Positions 52,170-60,754 of a stretch of 64,000 bases of DNA are shown here, in pieces. Under the pieces are notes generated by a model, which was not told where the DNA came from, made no database searches, and worked only from the letters and a program-made list of their open reading frames with translations. The DNA is from Kordia sp050633145 (GTDB lineage Bacteria > Bacteroidota > Bacteroidia > Flavobacteriales > Flavobacteriaceae): contig NZ_JBOEFY010000002.1 in the NCBI RefSeq assembly GCF_050633145.1, positions 62,001-126,000 on the forward strand. The letters are read 5' to 3'. Position 1 is the first letter of the stretch; each line of letters starts with the position of its first letter. The position numbers and the translations under genes were made by a program.

Positions 52170-53964
52170 TTTCAGCATACTCCTAGCCTACTTTTGTTGT
52201 TTTTTTGCGAATGCACAAGTAACCGTTGAAAAAAAAGATGCTACTTGGAACTTACTCGTTGATGGAAAACCATTTGAAGTAAAAGGCGCTACATTTGGTT
52301 ACTCGGATGATGTTGCTAATTACGAAACCTATTTTAAAGATTTACAATCACTTGGCGTGAATACCATTCGTACGTGGGCAGCCGGAAAAAATGCTAAAAA
52401 ACTTCTTGACGCTGCTGAAAAATACAATATCAAAATTATGCTTGGTATTTGGATGCGACACGGACGACCTGGTATGGAAGATGACGACAGTTTCAATTAC
52501 TTAGAAGATACTGAAGGCAAAGAAGTCATGTACCAAAATGCACTAAAAGTTGTGGAAACCTATAAAAATCATTCTGCCGTTTTGACTTGGGGAATTGGAA
52601 ATGAAGTCTACCTCAACATGGCTACAGACGCCGAAAAAGAAGCCTATTCAAAACTACTTGAACGAATTTGCAAAGACATTAAAAAAATAGATCAAAATCA
52701 TCCGATTACTTCTACAGAAGCATGGACCTTTGGACTCGATTGGTGGCAAAAACACGTGCCTTCCATTGACATTTATGGTTTGAATAGTTATGGCGCTGGC
52801 GCAAATTTCCTTTCGGAAGAATTACTAAAAAGAAACATTGACAAACCATATATCATTACCGAATTTAATGTTACGGGCGAATGGGATATTAAAAATGTTC
52901 AAAATGGTGTCAAAGTAGAACCATCTGACGAAGAAAAATACACTACAATTGTAGATGGTTACAATAAATGGATTAAAAGTAAATCAAACTGTCTTGGCGT
53001 ATATATATTTCATTATGCCAACGGAAACGATTTTATATCACCTTGGCTATTTACACATTATAATGATTTATATCGTCCAACATATTGGGCAATTCGCAAA
53101 GCATACACTGGAAAAGAACCAACGAATGCCATTCCGAAAATAGACACATTTAAACTGCTTGAAACCGCAGTACAAAGCAATACTTGGATTCCTGTAAACT
53201 TAAAGGTTACGGATGCCGAAAATGAAAATTTAGACATTCACTTCTATTACAATCAACGTACAGGAAGTCGCAAACGCAGAGATCAACTCACCAAAATAAA
53301 TCACAGAGGTTCGCTTACAGATGGTTTTGAAGTTCAAGTTCCAAAAGAACACGGCGCTGTTAAAATCTATGTACATGTGCAAGACAGCTTCAATAATGTC
53401 GGAATTGCTTCTACAGGAATTGCAGTGATAGATGAAGCTGCCAAAAACAAAAAATATTTAGTTCCAAAAGTACAAGCACCTTTTTATGTGTACAAAGATG
53501 GAAACGATTTGCCATATATCCCAACAGGTTACATGGGAAACTACAAAGCCATAGCTGTAGATACTCAAAGTACTGAAGAAGTACATTCTGGAAAGTATGC
53601 TATCAAAATTGAGTATAAAGCACAAAGTGGTTGGTACGGAGTTGCCTTTGTAGATCCAAAAAATGATTGGGGAAATATCTTAGGTGGTTATGAAATAGAA
53701 GGCGCTAAAAAGTTTTCATTTTGGGCAAAATCCGATTTTGATGGTGTTTATGCAACAATTGGTTTCGGACTGATTGACAAAGACAAACCTTTTCCTGATA
53801 CCGCAAAAAAATCTAAAGAAATTAAATTGACCAGCAAGTGGAAAAAATATACTTTAAAAATAAAACGTGCTGATTTAAGTTGCATTCGTTCTGGCTTGGT
53901 ACTCTTTTCCAGCAGTCGCGGTTTTTCGCAAAACATTTATATTGACGAGGTTGTTTTTGAGTAA
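52147..53964 (+). CDS. Secreted clan-A glycoside hydrolase (GH2-like TIM barrel)
   Basis: 605 residues with a signal peptide (about 1-23, ending ANAQ). The barrel (about 30-330) begins LLVDGKPFEVKGATFGY, with LQSLGVNTIRTWAA, LTWGIGNEV (probable acid/base Glu153) and YIITEFNVTGEW (probable nucleophile Glu239), the two-glutamate layout of clan A. A middle Ig-like domain (about 340-425) and a C-terminal carbohydrate-binding-like beta domain (about 445-605) follow. Exact family and substrate (perhaps a beta-glucan) are uncertain. A relic of its 3' end lies at 54928-54970. Confidence 0.85.
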   Translation: MKSTNYSSFSILLAYFCCFFANAQVTVEKKDATWNLLVDGKPFEVKGATFGYSDDVANYETYFKDLQSLGVNTIRTWAAGKNAKKLLDAAEKYNIKIMLGIWMRHGRPGMEDDDSFNYLEDTEGKEVMYQNALKVVETYKNHSAVLTWGIGNEVYLNMATDAEKEAYSKLLERICKDIKKIDQNHPITSTEAWTFGLDWWQKHVPSIDIYGLNSYGAGANFLSEELLKRNIDKPYIITEFNVTGEWDIKNVQNGVKVEPSDEEKYTTIVDGYNKWIKSKSNCLGVYIFHYANGNDFISPWLFTHYNDLYRPTYWAIRKAYTGKEPTNAIPKIDTFKLLETAVQSNTWIPVNLKVTDAENENLDIHFYYNQRTGSRKRRDQLTKINHRGSLTDGFEVQVPKEHGAVKIYVHVQDSFNNVGIASTGIAVIDEAAKNKKYLVPKVQAPFYVYKDGNDLPYIPTGYMGNYKAIAVDTQSTEEVHSGKYAIKIEYKAQSGWYGVAFVDPKNDWGNILGGYEIEGAKKFSFWAKSDFDGVYATIGFGLIDKDKPFPDTAKKSKEIKLTSKWKKYTLKIKRADLSCIRSGLVLFSSSRGFSQNIYIDEVVFE

Positions 53965-54027
53965 GTTTCTATGTTATTTTTTATCGTATTATGAGAAATT
54001 CCAATGAAGCAATCTGTTGTTTTTTCA

Positions 54028-54035
54028 TATTTTTG
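54028..54035 (+). promoter_or_regulatory. -7 element upstream of the J-domain gene
   Basis: TATTTTTG matches TAnnTTTG exactly and is followed by CGACTG. It lies 129 bp before the J-domain gene start, giving a fairly long leader. I see no TTG at the right -33 distance. Confidence 0.4.
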
Positions 54036-54164
54036 CGACTGAAAAATTATTCAACAATAGTTAATTATGGGAAACCGTAGTATTAGGAATACACTATGTA
54101 CTATCTTTATCCTAGAATAAATCTTTTCTCTAAAATTTCAAAAACTTTAAAAATATAATCAATT

Positions 54165-54899
54165 ATGGGTTGGATATCTTCAGCTATTTTAGGTTCCATA
54201 GGATTTGCAATTGGAGGTCCTATCGGTGCCATTATCGGTGTCGGATTAGGAGCTGGACCTAGTAGAAATACAGAACAAAAACAACTTTCAAACTTAGAGC
54301 AAAAACAATATGTAACATTTATAACAATATTTTCACTAAGTGCAAAAATTGCAAAAGCAGATGGTGTGGTTTCTCAAGAAGAAATAAATACGTTAAAGCA
54401 TTTAATGAAAAACGATTTAAAGTTAGATGCCGATGGACAGAATGCCGCTATTAAAATCTTTAGAGAAGCAAAATCGTCCAACAAAACATTTGAAGAAATT
54501 GCGAACGATTATTACAATGCTTTTCCATACGATAAAGAACAATTGCTAATGATTGTTGAAATATTATTCATTGTCGCTGCGGCGGATAGTGTCTATCACG
54601 CCAATGAAGAAAGAATGATAAAACGTATTTTCAACATCTTTCGTTTATCTGATGTCGAGTATTCCAACATGAAATCTTTATTTTTTGAAGAAACTGACAA
54701 ATACTATAAAGTATTAAACTGCACAAAGCATGATACGCCTGAAACTATAAAAAGGAACTATCGAAAATTAGCATCAGAATATCATCCTGATAAAGTAGTT
54801 TCAAAAGGACTTCCTGAAGAGTTTGAAGCATTTGCGAAAAATAAATTTCAAGAAATCCAACTTGCATACGAGACTATAAAAAAGGAACGGAAATTTTAA
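54165..54899 (+). CDS. TerB/DjlA-like J-domain protein
   Basis: 244 residues. The first 31 residues are a glycine-zipper-type hydrophobic segment (GSIGFAIGGPIGAIIGVGLG), suggesting membrane association. A TerB-like helical domain follows (about 45-172, with KIAKADGVVSQEEI and VAAADSVYHANEER). The C-terminal J domain (about 178-244, YYKVLNCTKHDTPETIKRNYRKL) has an intact HPD at 207-209, so it should stimulate an Hsp70 (DnaK). This is the DjlA order of modules. Confidence 0.9.
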   Translation: MGWISSAILGSIGFAIGGPIGAIIGVGLGAGPSRNTEQKQLSNLEQKQYVTFITIFSLSAKIAKADGVVSQEEINTLKHLMKNDLKLDADGQNAAIKIFREAKSSNKTFEEIANDYYNAFPYDKEQLLMIVEILFIVAAADSVYHANEERMIKRIFNIFRLSDVEYSNMKSLFFEETDKYYKVLNCTKHDTPETIKRNYRKLASEYHPDKVVSKGLPEEFEAFAKNKFQEIQLAYETIKKERKF

Positions 54900-54932
54900 A
54901 AATTGTGAGCAATCAACTCAGCCACAATTTTT
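54898..54932 (+). terminator. Terminator of the J-domain gene
   Basis: AAAAATTGTG (54898-54907) pairs with CACAATTTTT (54923-54932), with an inner TGAG/CTCA pairing in the loop. It overlaps the stop codon of the gene, and its right arm runs into the glycosidase relic. Confidence 0.6.
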
Positions 54933-54970
54933 CGTGAAACATGTATATCAATGAGGTTGTTTTTGAGTAG
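54928..54970 (+). pseudogene. Relic of the glycosidase gene 3' end
   Basis: 36 of 43 positions match the end of the glycosidase gene (53922-53964), in frame and ending at the same stop position: the relic reads NMYINEVVFE-stop against NIYIDEVVFE-stop, with one in-frame TGA upstream. It lies about 1 kb after the intact gene, beyond the J-domain gene. Confidence 0.75.
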
Positions 54971-55013
54971 TTTTTAAAATTGACCTGTTATAAACAAAAC
55001 CGAAAAGTTAGTG

Positions 55014-55021
55014 TATTTTTG
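55014..55021 (+). promoter_or_regulatory. -7 element upstream of the Nudix gene
   Basis: TATTTTTG is an exact TAnnTTTG match 57 bp before the Nudix start. The predicted transcript would begin just before the inverted repeat at 55031-55054. Confidence 0.5.
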
Positions 55022-55030
55022 CGCGCTATT

Positions 55031-55054
55031 GTTCACACAAAAAATGGTGTGAAC
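55031..55054 (+). promoter_or_regulatory. Inverted repeat in the Nudix gene leader
   Basis: GTTCACAC (55031-55038) and GTGTGAAC (55047-55054) form a perfect 8-bp inverted repeat with an 8-nt spacer, followed by TCTTTT. It could be an operator or an mRNA hairpin controlling the downstream gene. Confidence 0.5.
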
Positions 55055-55078
55055 TCTTTTAATGATTAGACTTCCCAA

Positions 55079-55600
55079 ATGCAAAATTTAAAAACCCATT
55101 ACCATCCTGAGCTAAAAGATTTAGAACATAAATCGATGTTTACAAGACTTGCTACTAGAAGTATAGCTACGCAAGGAACGAACATTTTATTACTGTATAC
55201 GGAACGATATGAAGATTACAGTCTTCCCGGTGGAGGTTTAGATATAGGTGAAGATAAAATAGAAGGCATGATGCGAGAGCTTACAGAAGAAACTGGAGCC
55301 AAATCTATTAGAAACATTCAACCTTTTGGCATTTATGAAGAATATAGACCTTGGTACAAATCAGATTATGACGTTCAACACATGATTTCGTATTGCTATA
55401 CCTGCGATATTGACAAAGAACTAGGTAATTCAAACTTGGAGTCTTACGAAAAAAAGAATGGCATGAAAGCGGTTTGGATTGATATTCATGAAGCCATTAA
55501 ACATAATAAAAAGACCATGGCTACAAGTGAAAAAAAAGGAATGTCTATTGAACGAGAAACTTTTTTACTAGAGTTGATAGTAACGAATATGAAGTGTTGA
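55079..55600 (+). CDS. Nudix hydrolase
   Basis: 173 residues. The full Nudix box is present: G(64)GLDIGEDKIEGMMRELTEETGA fits Gx5Ex7REUxEExGU, with the metal-binding RE and EE pairs intact (the box begins in SLPGGGLDIGE). An N-terminal helix (MQNLKTHYHPELKDLEHKSM) and an internal YCYTCDID strand are not diagnostic. The substrate (a nucleoside diphosphate derivative) cannot be told. It is a monocistronic unit with its own promoter and an inverted repeat in the leader. Confidence 0.88.
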   Translation: MQNLKTHYHPELKDLEHKSMFTRLATRSIATQGTNILLLYTERYEDYSLPGGGLDIGEDKIEGMMRELTEETGAKSIRNIQPFGIYEEYRPWYKSDYDVQHMISYCYTCDIDKELGNSNLESYEKKNGMKAVWIDIHEAIKHNKKTMATSEKKGMSIERETFLLELIVTNMKC

Positions 55601-55806
55601 TTTGTTTTTAACAACATACTGCTGAATTTGTAAGTGATTACAGAAAATACCATTGTGTATATATAATCTTTCTTTAAAAGTGATGTTGCTTCATTCTTAA
55701 TATTTTTTTGCCTTGTCTATACTGAAGTATTCAATTATTTAATACCTTTCACTTGTACTACATTCGCAACGACTAACTATAATACGACTCAAACTTCATA
55801 ATCGTA

Positions 55807-56961
55807 ATGAAATATATTTTATTATTTACAATCTGCATTACAGCAATTTCGTGTTCTGATAAAGTAACTAATGACAGTTTAGAATTACAACTCAATACAT
55901 TGTTTGAAAAGGAGTTCTCCCAAGATGAACCAGGAGGTTCTATATTAGTAAAAAAAGGAAATGAAATAGCATTTTTAAAAAGTTATGGACTTGCAGATAT
56001 TGTAACTAAAGAAAAGATTACCGAAAATACCATTTTCAATACAGGCTCAATTTCAAAAACATTTGTATCAAATGGAATCTTGATTCTTAATGAACGAGAC
56101 TCGCTATCACTGGATGATAATCTTTATAAATATTTTAATGATTTCAAGAATAAAACGCTTGCCGAAAAAGTAACTATCAGGCACATGTTATCACATACAT
56201 CTGGATTGCCCGATCTTCGAAAAGTATGGGATAACTTCGATTTTTATCTCACTGCAAAGGATAAGGGAAATTTTGCACCTTTAAAGCAAGCAGACAGTTT
56301 AAATTTTGAACCTGGAACACAACATGAATATTCAAATCCTTCGTATAATGGATTAGCATTAATAATTGAACAATTAGCAGATGAACCTTGGCAACATTTT
56401 ATTGAAAACAACATATTTAAACCATCAGGAATGAAACATAGCAAAATAACTAATGGTTCTTATCCTGAATCTGGTGTTGCACATGGCTATGACAATTACT
56501 ATACAGAAGGAGACAGCATTTATTACGGTTCATATTATGAGTATGATTATGGAGAATTGCCCACTTTTGCCGCTGCAGGAAATGGTGGTATCTGGTCATC
56601 TGTATTAGACCTTGCTAAATACGAAGAAGCTATTCAAAAAAACGTGTTTCTAAGTAAAAAAATGGTAGATGAATCTCGAACGGTCTTTCATCCTAAAAAC
56701 TGGTCAGAAACATCAGCTCCTTTTATTGGATATAGCTGGTTCACAGGTGAACAAAATCTATTAAAAGGTCAAAGTAATTTTAAAGTTGATCTTGTTTATC
56801 ATACTGGTTCTCAAGGAGGTTTTAGGGCATTTTACATTACAATACCTGAAAAAGACATTCTTTTTGTGGGACTTTTTAATAGACCATTAAAAGATTTTAA
56901 AAAGTTAGTACTAAACTCAATTACTATACTCGAGAAAAATAATTGGTTAGAAAAACACTAA
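55807..56961 (+). CDS. Serine hydrolase of the beta-lactamase/penicillin-binding-protein-like family
   Basis: 384 residues, lipoprotein signal ending ISCSD (Cys16). The class C beta-lactamase-like fold shows Ser81-x-x-Lys84 (TGSISKTF), Tyr175-Ser-Asn177 and His332-Thr-Gly, so the three motifs are complete. MLSHTSGLPDLRK is the usual second landmark. Such proteins include D-amino-acid or peptide hydrolases and esterases; antibiotic resistance should not be assumed. It is followed after 47 bp by a small lipoprotein gene. Confidence 0.9.
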   Translation: MKYILLFTICITAISCSDKVTNDSLELQLNTLFEKEFSQDEPGGSILVKKGNEIAFLKSYGLADIVTKEKITENTIFNTGSISKTFVSNGILILNERDSLSLDDNLYKYFNDFKNKTLAEKVTIRHMLSHTSGLPDLRKVWDNFDFYLTAKDKGNFAPLKQADSLNFEPGTQHEYSNPSYNGLALIIEQLADEPWQHFIENNIFKPSGMKHSKITNGSYPESGVAHGYDNYYTEGDSIYYGSYYEYDYGELPTFAAAGNGGIWSSVLDLAKYEEAIQKNVFLSKKMVDESRTVFHPKNWSETSAPFIGYSWFTGEQNLLKGQSNFKVDLVYHTGSQGGFRAFYITIPEKDILFVGLFNRPLKDFKKLVLNSITILEKNNWLEKH

Positions 56962-57008
56962 AAACCAACACGCTCTAATTTAACAGAATAAACTAAAACA
57001 AATAATAA

Positions 57009-57476
57009 ATGAGTACGTACTTTTCAAAAGAAATCAAATATCTAATTCTATTTTCAATGGTATTATTATTTAATTCTTGTGCGTTGAGACCAATAACCTC
57101 TGAATATAATTTTATAGAAACTGATTTAGAAAAAGTTGATCTTGACAAATTGGGAAATGGAACAGTTCTAATTTATAATGGAGCAGATATATTGCATAAA
57201 ATTGATAATACAGCAAGACTAAATATATGGATTGATGACAAAGCTTTAGGACAAATTAGATCGAGAGAATACGTTATAATTAATCTTAAAGATGGAACGT
57301 ATGAATTTAAAGCTTTACATATTGATGTTTTTAACATGAGAAGTACGCACGTTGTGGAAATTGATGCAACTACTAAAGTTATTAAAATCAAGCCAAATAT
57401 TACATCTAATAGATTAATAGTAACAAATGAGTTACCGAATAAATTTGAGAAGTATACATACGCTGAAAAAAGATAA
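57009..57476 (+). CDS. Small lipoprotein of unknown function
   Basis: 155 residues with lipobox FNSC (Cys24) after a long signal (MSTYFSKEIKYLILFSMVLL). The mature part is beta-rich: GTVLIYNGADILHKI, RLNIWIDDKALGQIRSREYVIINLKDGTYEFKAL, EIDATTKVIKIKP. The middle resembles the short carbohydrate- or peptide-binding domains that carry a DGTYEF strand (DUF2846-like). Probably cotranscribed with the serine hydrolase gene upstream. Confidence 0.72.
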   Translation: MSTYFSKEIKYLILFSMVLLFNSCALRPITSEYNFIETDLEKVDLDKLGNGTVLIYNGADILHKIDNTARLNIWIDDKALGQIRSREYVIINLKDGTYEFKALHIDVFNMRSTHVVEIDATTKVIKIKPNITSNRLIVTNELPNKFEKYTYAEKR

Positions 57477-57572
57477 ATAAAGGTAATAGCCTACTCACAA
57501 TAATTCAACAACACACCAAACTTCCACACCACCCAAAATTTCCCTACCTTTCTACTCCGTATATGTAAACTC

Positions 57573-58910
57573 ATGAAAAAACTGTTTTTCTTTCTAAGTA
57601 TGCTATTAAGCATGTTGCTTCAATCGCAAAACTTAAACGACATTTTTGCCAATTGTCTGATTTCAGATACGGAAAGTAATATGGCACGTGCAAATCCGAT
57701 TCATATTACGGAAATTGATGAAGCAAACAATCGCATCAAAACAAACTACACACAACTAAAAAATCTACTCGTACAAGCAACGGAAAAGCAATCGTGGTTT
57801 ATCACACAAAGTGAAGAAGCGTCTACCATTGTAGAAATTTTGAAGGTGGATGTAAAAAGTGGTTGGATTACACTTGGCGAAACTTACGCAGGTGTTTTTA
57901 ATATGGACGAAGGCGAAACTTTAGAATTCTTTAATCCGTTTATCAATTACAAAATCATTCAGAATAGACCTTTATTTAAAGAATATCCAACATACATCAA
58001 CGACGAACAAATAAACTATATTCAAGCTGGCGGCATTATAGAAAGAGCCAAGAATGAGTATGTATTACTTACGCCTGTGGTTTTTGGCGCGCATGCAACA
58101 AGAGCAATCTATTATGCCACAAGTTCTAATTTGGAAAACTGGTCCTTTCAAGAGAAAAAAATACTCGATACGTCACAAATTCCATTCGCAAAGAAAACAG
58201 GAAATGTATTCAGTACAGGAAATCCGTTGCAATTACAAAACGGTACATATCTAGTTTTACTTGGCGTTGAACAACCAAACGGAAAGTATACGTCTGCATA
58301 TATGATGCTGAACAAAAAATTAGAAATTGTACAAGCACCACAGGAAATCAAGATTCCAAATTGGCATGGAGAAACTCAGAATAGTTTTCCCTTGGCAATC
58401 ACAAAACACAAAGGAGTTTACAGAGTGTTGTTTCACAGAAGAAGCAAACGATTTATTGAATCGGAAGTGCATGAAATCACCACAAAAAACATTCTAAAAG
58501 CATTCAATCAAAACAAAGGAATTATTTCATCTAAAATCATACAAAAAGCCAAAAATGAAACTGGATATGTACATGGAAAAGCTGATGATGCCAGTTATAT
58601 TACCTACAAATCCAAGCTCTATATTTTATTAGGAAGCGAAGAATTGCCTTCTGAATATCTAACTTCATTCAATCGCGAATATGGTTTGCTTTCGCTTGAA
58701 AATGATGAATGGATTCACGATGAGCGTAGTCCGTTGATAGTAAACCCAATGACGATTCACAATAAATATCCTGAATACGAATGGACTTCCGATCATTTAG
58801 GCGGTTTTATTTCTCCAATATTTCATGACAATTATCTGTATTTATTTTTAACTTTCGGAACAGATAATCCTGATTACTTACTTTCGGGAATTAAAATAAA
58901 AACCAACTAA
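57573..58910 (+). CDS. Secreted beta-propeller protein (glycosidase-like fold)
   Basis: 445 residues with a signal peptide (about 1-19, ending LLQSQ). The repeat pattern of a five-bladed propeller is visible: YYATSSNLENWSFQEKKIL, NVFSTGNPLQLQNGTYLVLLG, FPLAITKHKGVYRVLFHRRS, ASYITYKSKLYILLGSEELPSE and DHLGGFISPIFHDNYLYLFL resemble GH43/GH32-type blades. The catalytic Asp/Glu trio cannot be assigned by eye, so enzymatic activity is inferred only from fold. It lies 15 bp before the cyclase gene and is probably in one operon. Confidence 0.65.
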   Translation: MKKLFFFLSMLLSMLLQSQNLNDIFANCLISDTESNMARANPIHITEIDEANNRIKTNYTQLKNLLVQATEKQSWFITQSEEASTIVEILKVDVKSGWITLGETYAGVFNMDEGETLEFFNPFINYKIIQNRPLFKEYPTYINDEQINYIQAGGIIERAKNEYVLLTPVVFGAHATRAIYYATSSNLENWSFQEKKILDTSQIPFAKKTGNVFSTGNPLQLQNGTYLVLLGVEQPNGKYTSAYMMLNKKLEIVQAPQEIKIPNWHGETQNSFPLAITKHKGVYRVLFHRRSKRFIESEVHEITTKNILKAFNQNKGIISSKIIQKAKNETGYVHGKADDASYITYKSKLYILLGSEELPSEYLTSFNREYGLLSLENDEWIHDERSPLIVNPMTIHNKYPEYEWTSDHLGGFISPIFHDNYLYLFLTFGTDNPDYLLSGIKIKTN

Positions 58911-58925
58911 CCAAAACTACCAAAC

Positions 58926-59687
58926 ATGAAAATTATCGATCTTTCCAAACCGATTCAATACAACAAAAATGATCCTTGGTTTATGAAAGTTAAAATCAAA
59001 CATAAACCACATCGCAAAGCCAAATGGCTCATTCGTGTGTTGGGATTGCCTTTTAAATTATTTCCAAAAAACTTTACAGGTTGGGCAGATGATACGATTC
59101 AAAAAATGGGCGTACATTCTACCACACATATTGATGCGCCTTGGCACTACTCGCCTACTGTAAATGGTGAGAAAGCGAAAACTATTGATGAGGTTCCGCT
59201 CGATTGGTGTTATGGTGATGGAATTGTAATTGACATGAAACACAAAGCCGATTTTGATGCGATTACAGTAGAAGATATCACTGGATTTTTAGAAGAAAAC
59301 AATCTAACGATTCAGCCAAATATGATTGTGTTGATTAAAACAGGAAGAGACAAATTTAACGGCACAAAAGATTTCCATAAAGTCGGTACAGGCATGAGCG
59401 CCGCGGCTACAGAATGGTTGATTGATAAAGGAATTAAAGTCATGGGAATTGATTCTTGGGGCTGGGATTTGCCATTGCCATACATGCTAAAAAAAGCCAA
59501 AGAAACTGGAAATTCTGAATTATTTTGGGAAGCACATTTAGTCGGACAACGCAAAGAATATTGCCACATGGAACAATTGGTTAACTTAGATGCATTGCCA
59601 TATTCCGGATTTAAGGTTGCAGTATTTCCTTTAAAAATTGTAGGAGCTTCTGCAGCTCCAGCACGTGTAGTAGCAATGTTGGAATAA
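58926..59687 (+). CDS. Cyclase-family (kynurenine formamidase-like) protein
   Basis: 253 residues, no signal peptide. The HxGTHxDxPxH-type metal motif reads GVHSTTHIDAPWHY (His64, His68, Asp70, His74). Further family landmarks are DLSKPI, LIKTGRD, GTGMSAAATEWLIDKGIKVMGIDSWG and a C-terminal AAPARVVAML. Such enzymes hydrolyse or cyclise amides and lactones using a metal. The specific reaction is unknown. It shares an operon with the secreted propeller protein and is followed after 12 bp by the zinc-ribbon gene. Confidence 0.9.
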   Translation: MKIIDLSKPIQYNKNDPWFMKVKIKHKPHRKAKWLIRVLGLPFKLFPKNFTGWADDTIQKMGVHSTTHIDAPWHYSPTVNGEKAKTIDEVPLDWCYGDGIVIDMKHKADFDAITVEDITGFLEENNLTIQPNMIVLIKTGRDKFNGTKDFHKVGTGMSAAATEWLIDKGIKVMGIDSWGWDLPLPYMLKKAKETGNSELFWEAHLVGQRKEYCHMEQLVNLDALPYSGFKVAVFPLKIVGASAAPARVVAMLE

Positions 59688-59699
59688 AAAGAAAAGATA

Positions 59700-60056
59700 G
59701 TGGATAAAGAAATGAGAGAATATTTTCTAACTAAATGCTATAACTGGTACTTAGAAGAGGAAATAATTGCGCTTAGAAGATTCAGTTTAACAGCTTATGG
59801 AGAAGAAACAACTAGAAAAAATGCTAAAGTCTCTAAAAAAATGGAAGCTAGTTATGGTTTTCAAAATGAAAAAATAAACAACATTGTCGCACTTGGTTTA
59901 GAGCATCTCCAGAATAAAATTGCAAATCGCTTGTTGAAAGAACATCCTGAATTATTGAACTTTTGTCCAAAATGCAACAGACTTGCCAGAACACCAAAAG
60001 CTAGACAATGCAGACATTGCTTTCATACATGGTTTGATGAACCTGTAAAATTTTAA
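59700..60056 (+). CDS. Small zinc-ribbon protein of unknown function
   Basis: 118 residues, starting at a GTG (VDKEMREYF); an ATG at 59712 (MREYF) is an alternative. A helical N-terminal part (about 1-85) precedes a C-terminal zinc ribbon: CPKC, then CRHC about 19 residues later (FCPKCNRLARTPKARQCRHC). It is downstream of the cyclase gene by 12 bp. No family recognised. Confidence 0.7.
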   Translation: MDKEMREYFLTKCYNWYLEEEIIALRRFSLTAYGEETTRKNAKVSKKMEASYGFQNEKINNIVALGLEHLQNKIANRLLKEHPELLNFCPKCNRLARTPKARQCRHCFHTWFDEPVKF

Positions 60057-60089
60057 ATCAGATTTATGTCGTACCATCAAAAAGATTTC

Positions 60090-60125
60090 TTTTGGTTGAA
60101 AGCATAAAATTCACGACTTTTAATG
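60090..60125 (+). repeat. Sequence similar to the toxin-antitoxin promoter region
   Basis: TTTTGGTTGAAAGCATAAAA and the following bases match the region just after the antitoxin -7 element (62306-62341) in about 30 of 36 positions. No antitoxin gene follows here. It may be a displaced promoter fragment or a general leader sequence. Confidence 0.4.
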
Positions 60126-60193
60126 CTTTACAAATCAATTAAGCATATTTTAATGCTTCTTCCCTCAAAAACCTGTATTAAATTCAACAGTGA

Positions 60194-60646
60194 ATGAATA
60201 AAGAAATCAATACTTGCAAAGAATGTAAAAGTGACTACTTTACTAAAAAATCTAAAAAAGAAAACCTCTGTCCAAACTGTGCTCATTATTTGTATGGACA
60301 GAAGGAATGTAAGCATGAAATGAAAAGAGGGAAATGTTACAAATGTCATTGGGACGGAACTTTTTCTGAACGTATTACTGCATTGATAGAAAGAAATGAT
60401 AAGAAGTTTAAAAATATAAACATAAGTATCATAGTTACTACTGTTATACTAATAATTTCATTGCCATTAACTATTATTGGGCTTATATATTTTGATTCTA
60501 CAGTTTTGAGTCTTACAAAATATTCCTTTTCAAGAAACGTTTTGTTCTTTTTAAGTGTTTTTGGAGTGCTTGTTTCCATTCCATTTCTGATCAAAGCGAA
60601 AGCATATAAAAAACGATTACGAAAAGAAATTCCGTATTTGAATTAA
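60194..60646 (+). CDS. Membrane protein with an N-terminal zinc-finger region
   Basis: 150 residues. The first 52 residues hold three CxxC pairs (CKEC, CPNC, CYKC) and one further Cys-x-His (CKH), enough for two zinc sites. Two membrane helices follow (about 75-98 and 114-135), with a very basic C-terminal end (KAKAYKKRLRKE). The zinc region should be cytoplasmic. Function unknown. It is not obviously in an operon with LemA, which starts 108 bp later. Confidence 0.68.
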   Translation: MNKEINTCKECKSDYFTKKSKKENLCPNCAHYLYGQKECKHEMKRGKCYKCHWDGTFSERITALIERNDKKFKNINISIIVTTVILIISLPLTIIGLIYFDSTVLSLTKYSFSRNVLFFLSVFGVLVSIPFLIKAKAYKKRLRKEIPYLN

Positions 60647-60754
60647 TCGCTTAAAATTCTTGTTTTCATAAAGAATTTTCACTCAAAGTGAAACATTAAG
60701 GCAAAAACACATACGTATACCATAAAGCACACACTAACCTAAAATTAAAAAACT

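Noticed and set aside
55807..56961. Beta-lactamase conferring antibiotic resistance
   Set aside because: The SxxK, YxN and HxG motifs fit the wider class C-like serine hydrolase family, most members of which are peptidases or esterases; the sequence gives no support for resistance.
60677..60693. Short inverted repeat (TTTCAC and GTGAAA) upstream of the LemA gene
   Set aside because: Only six base pairs, no T-run and no promoter relation; too weak to call.
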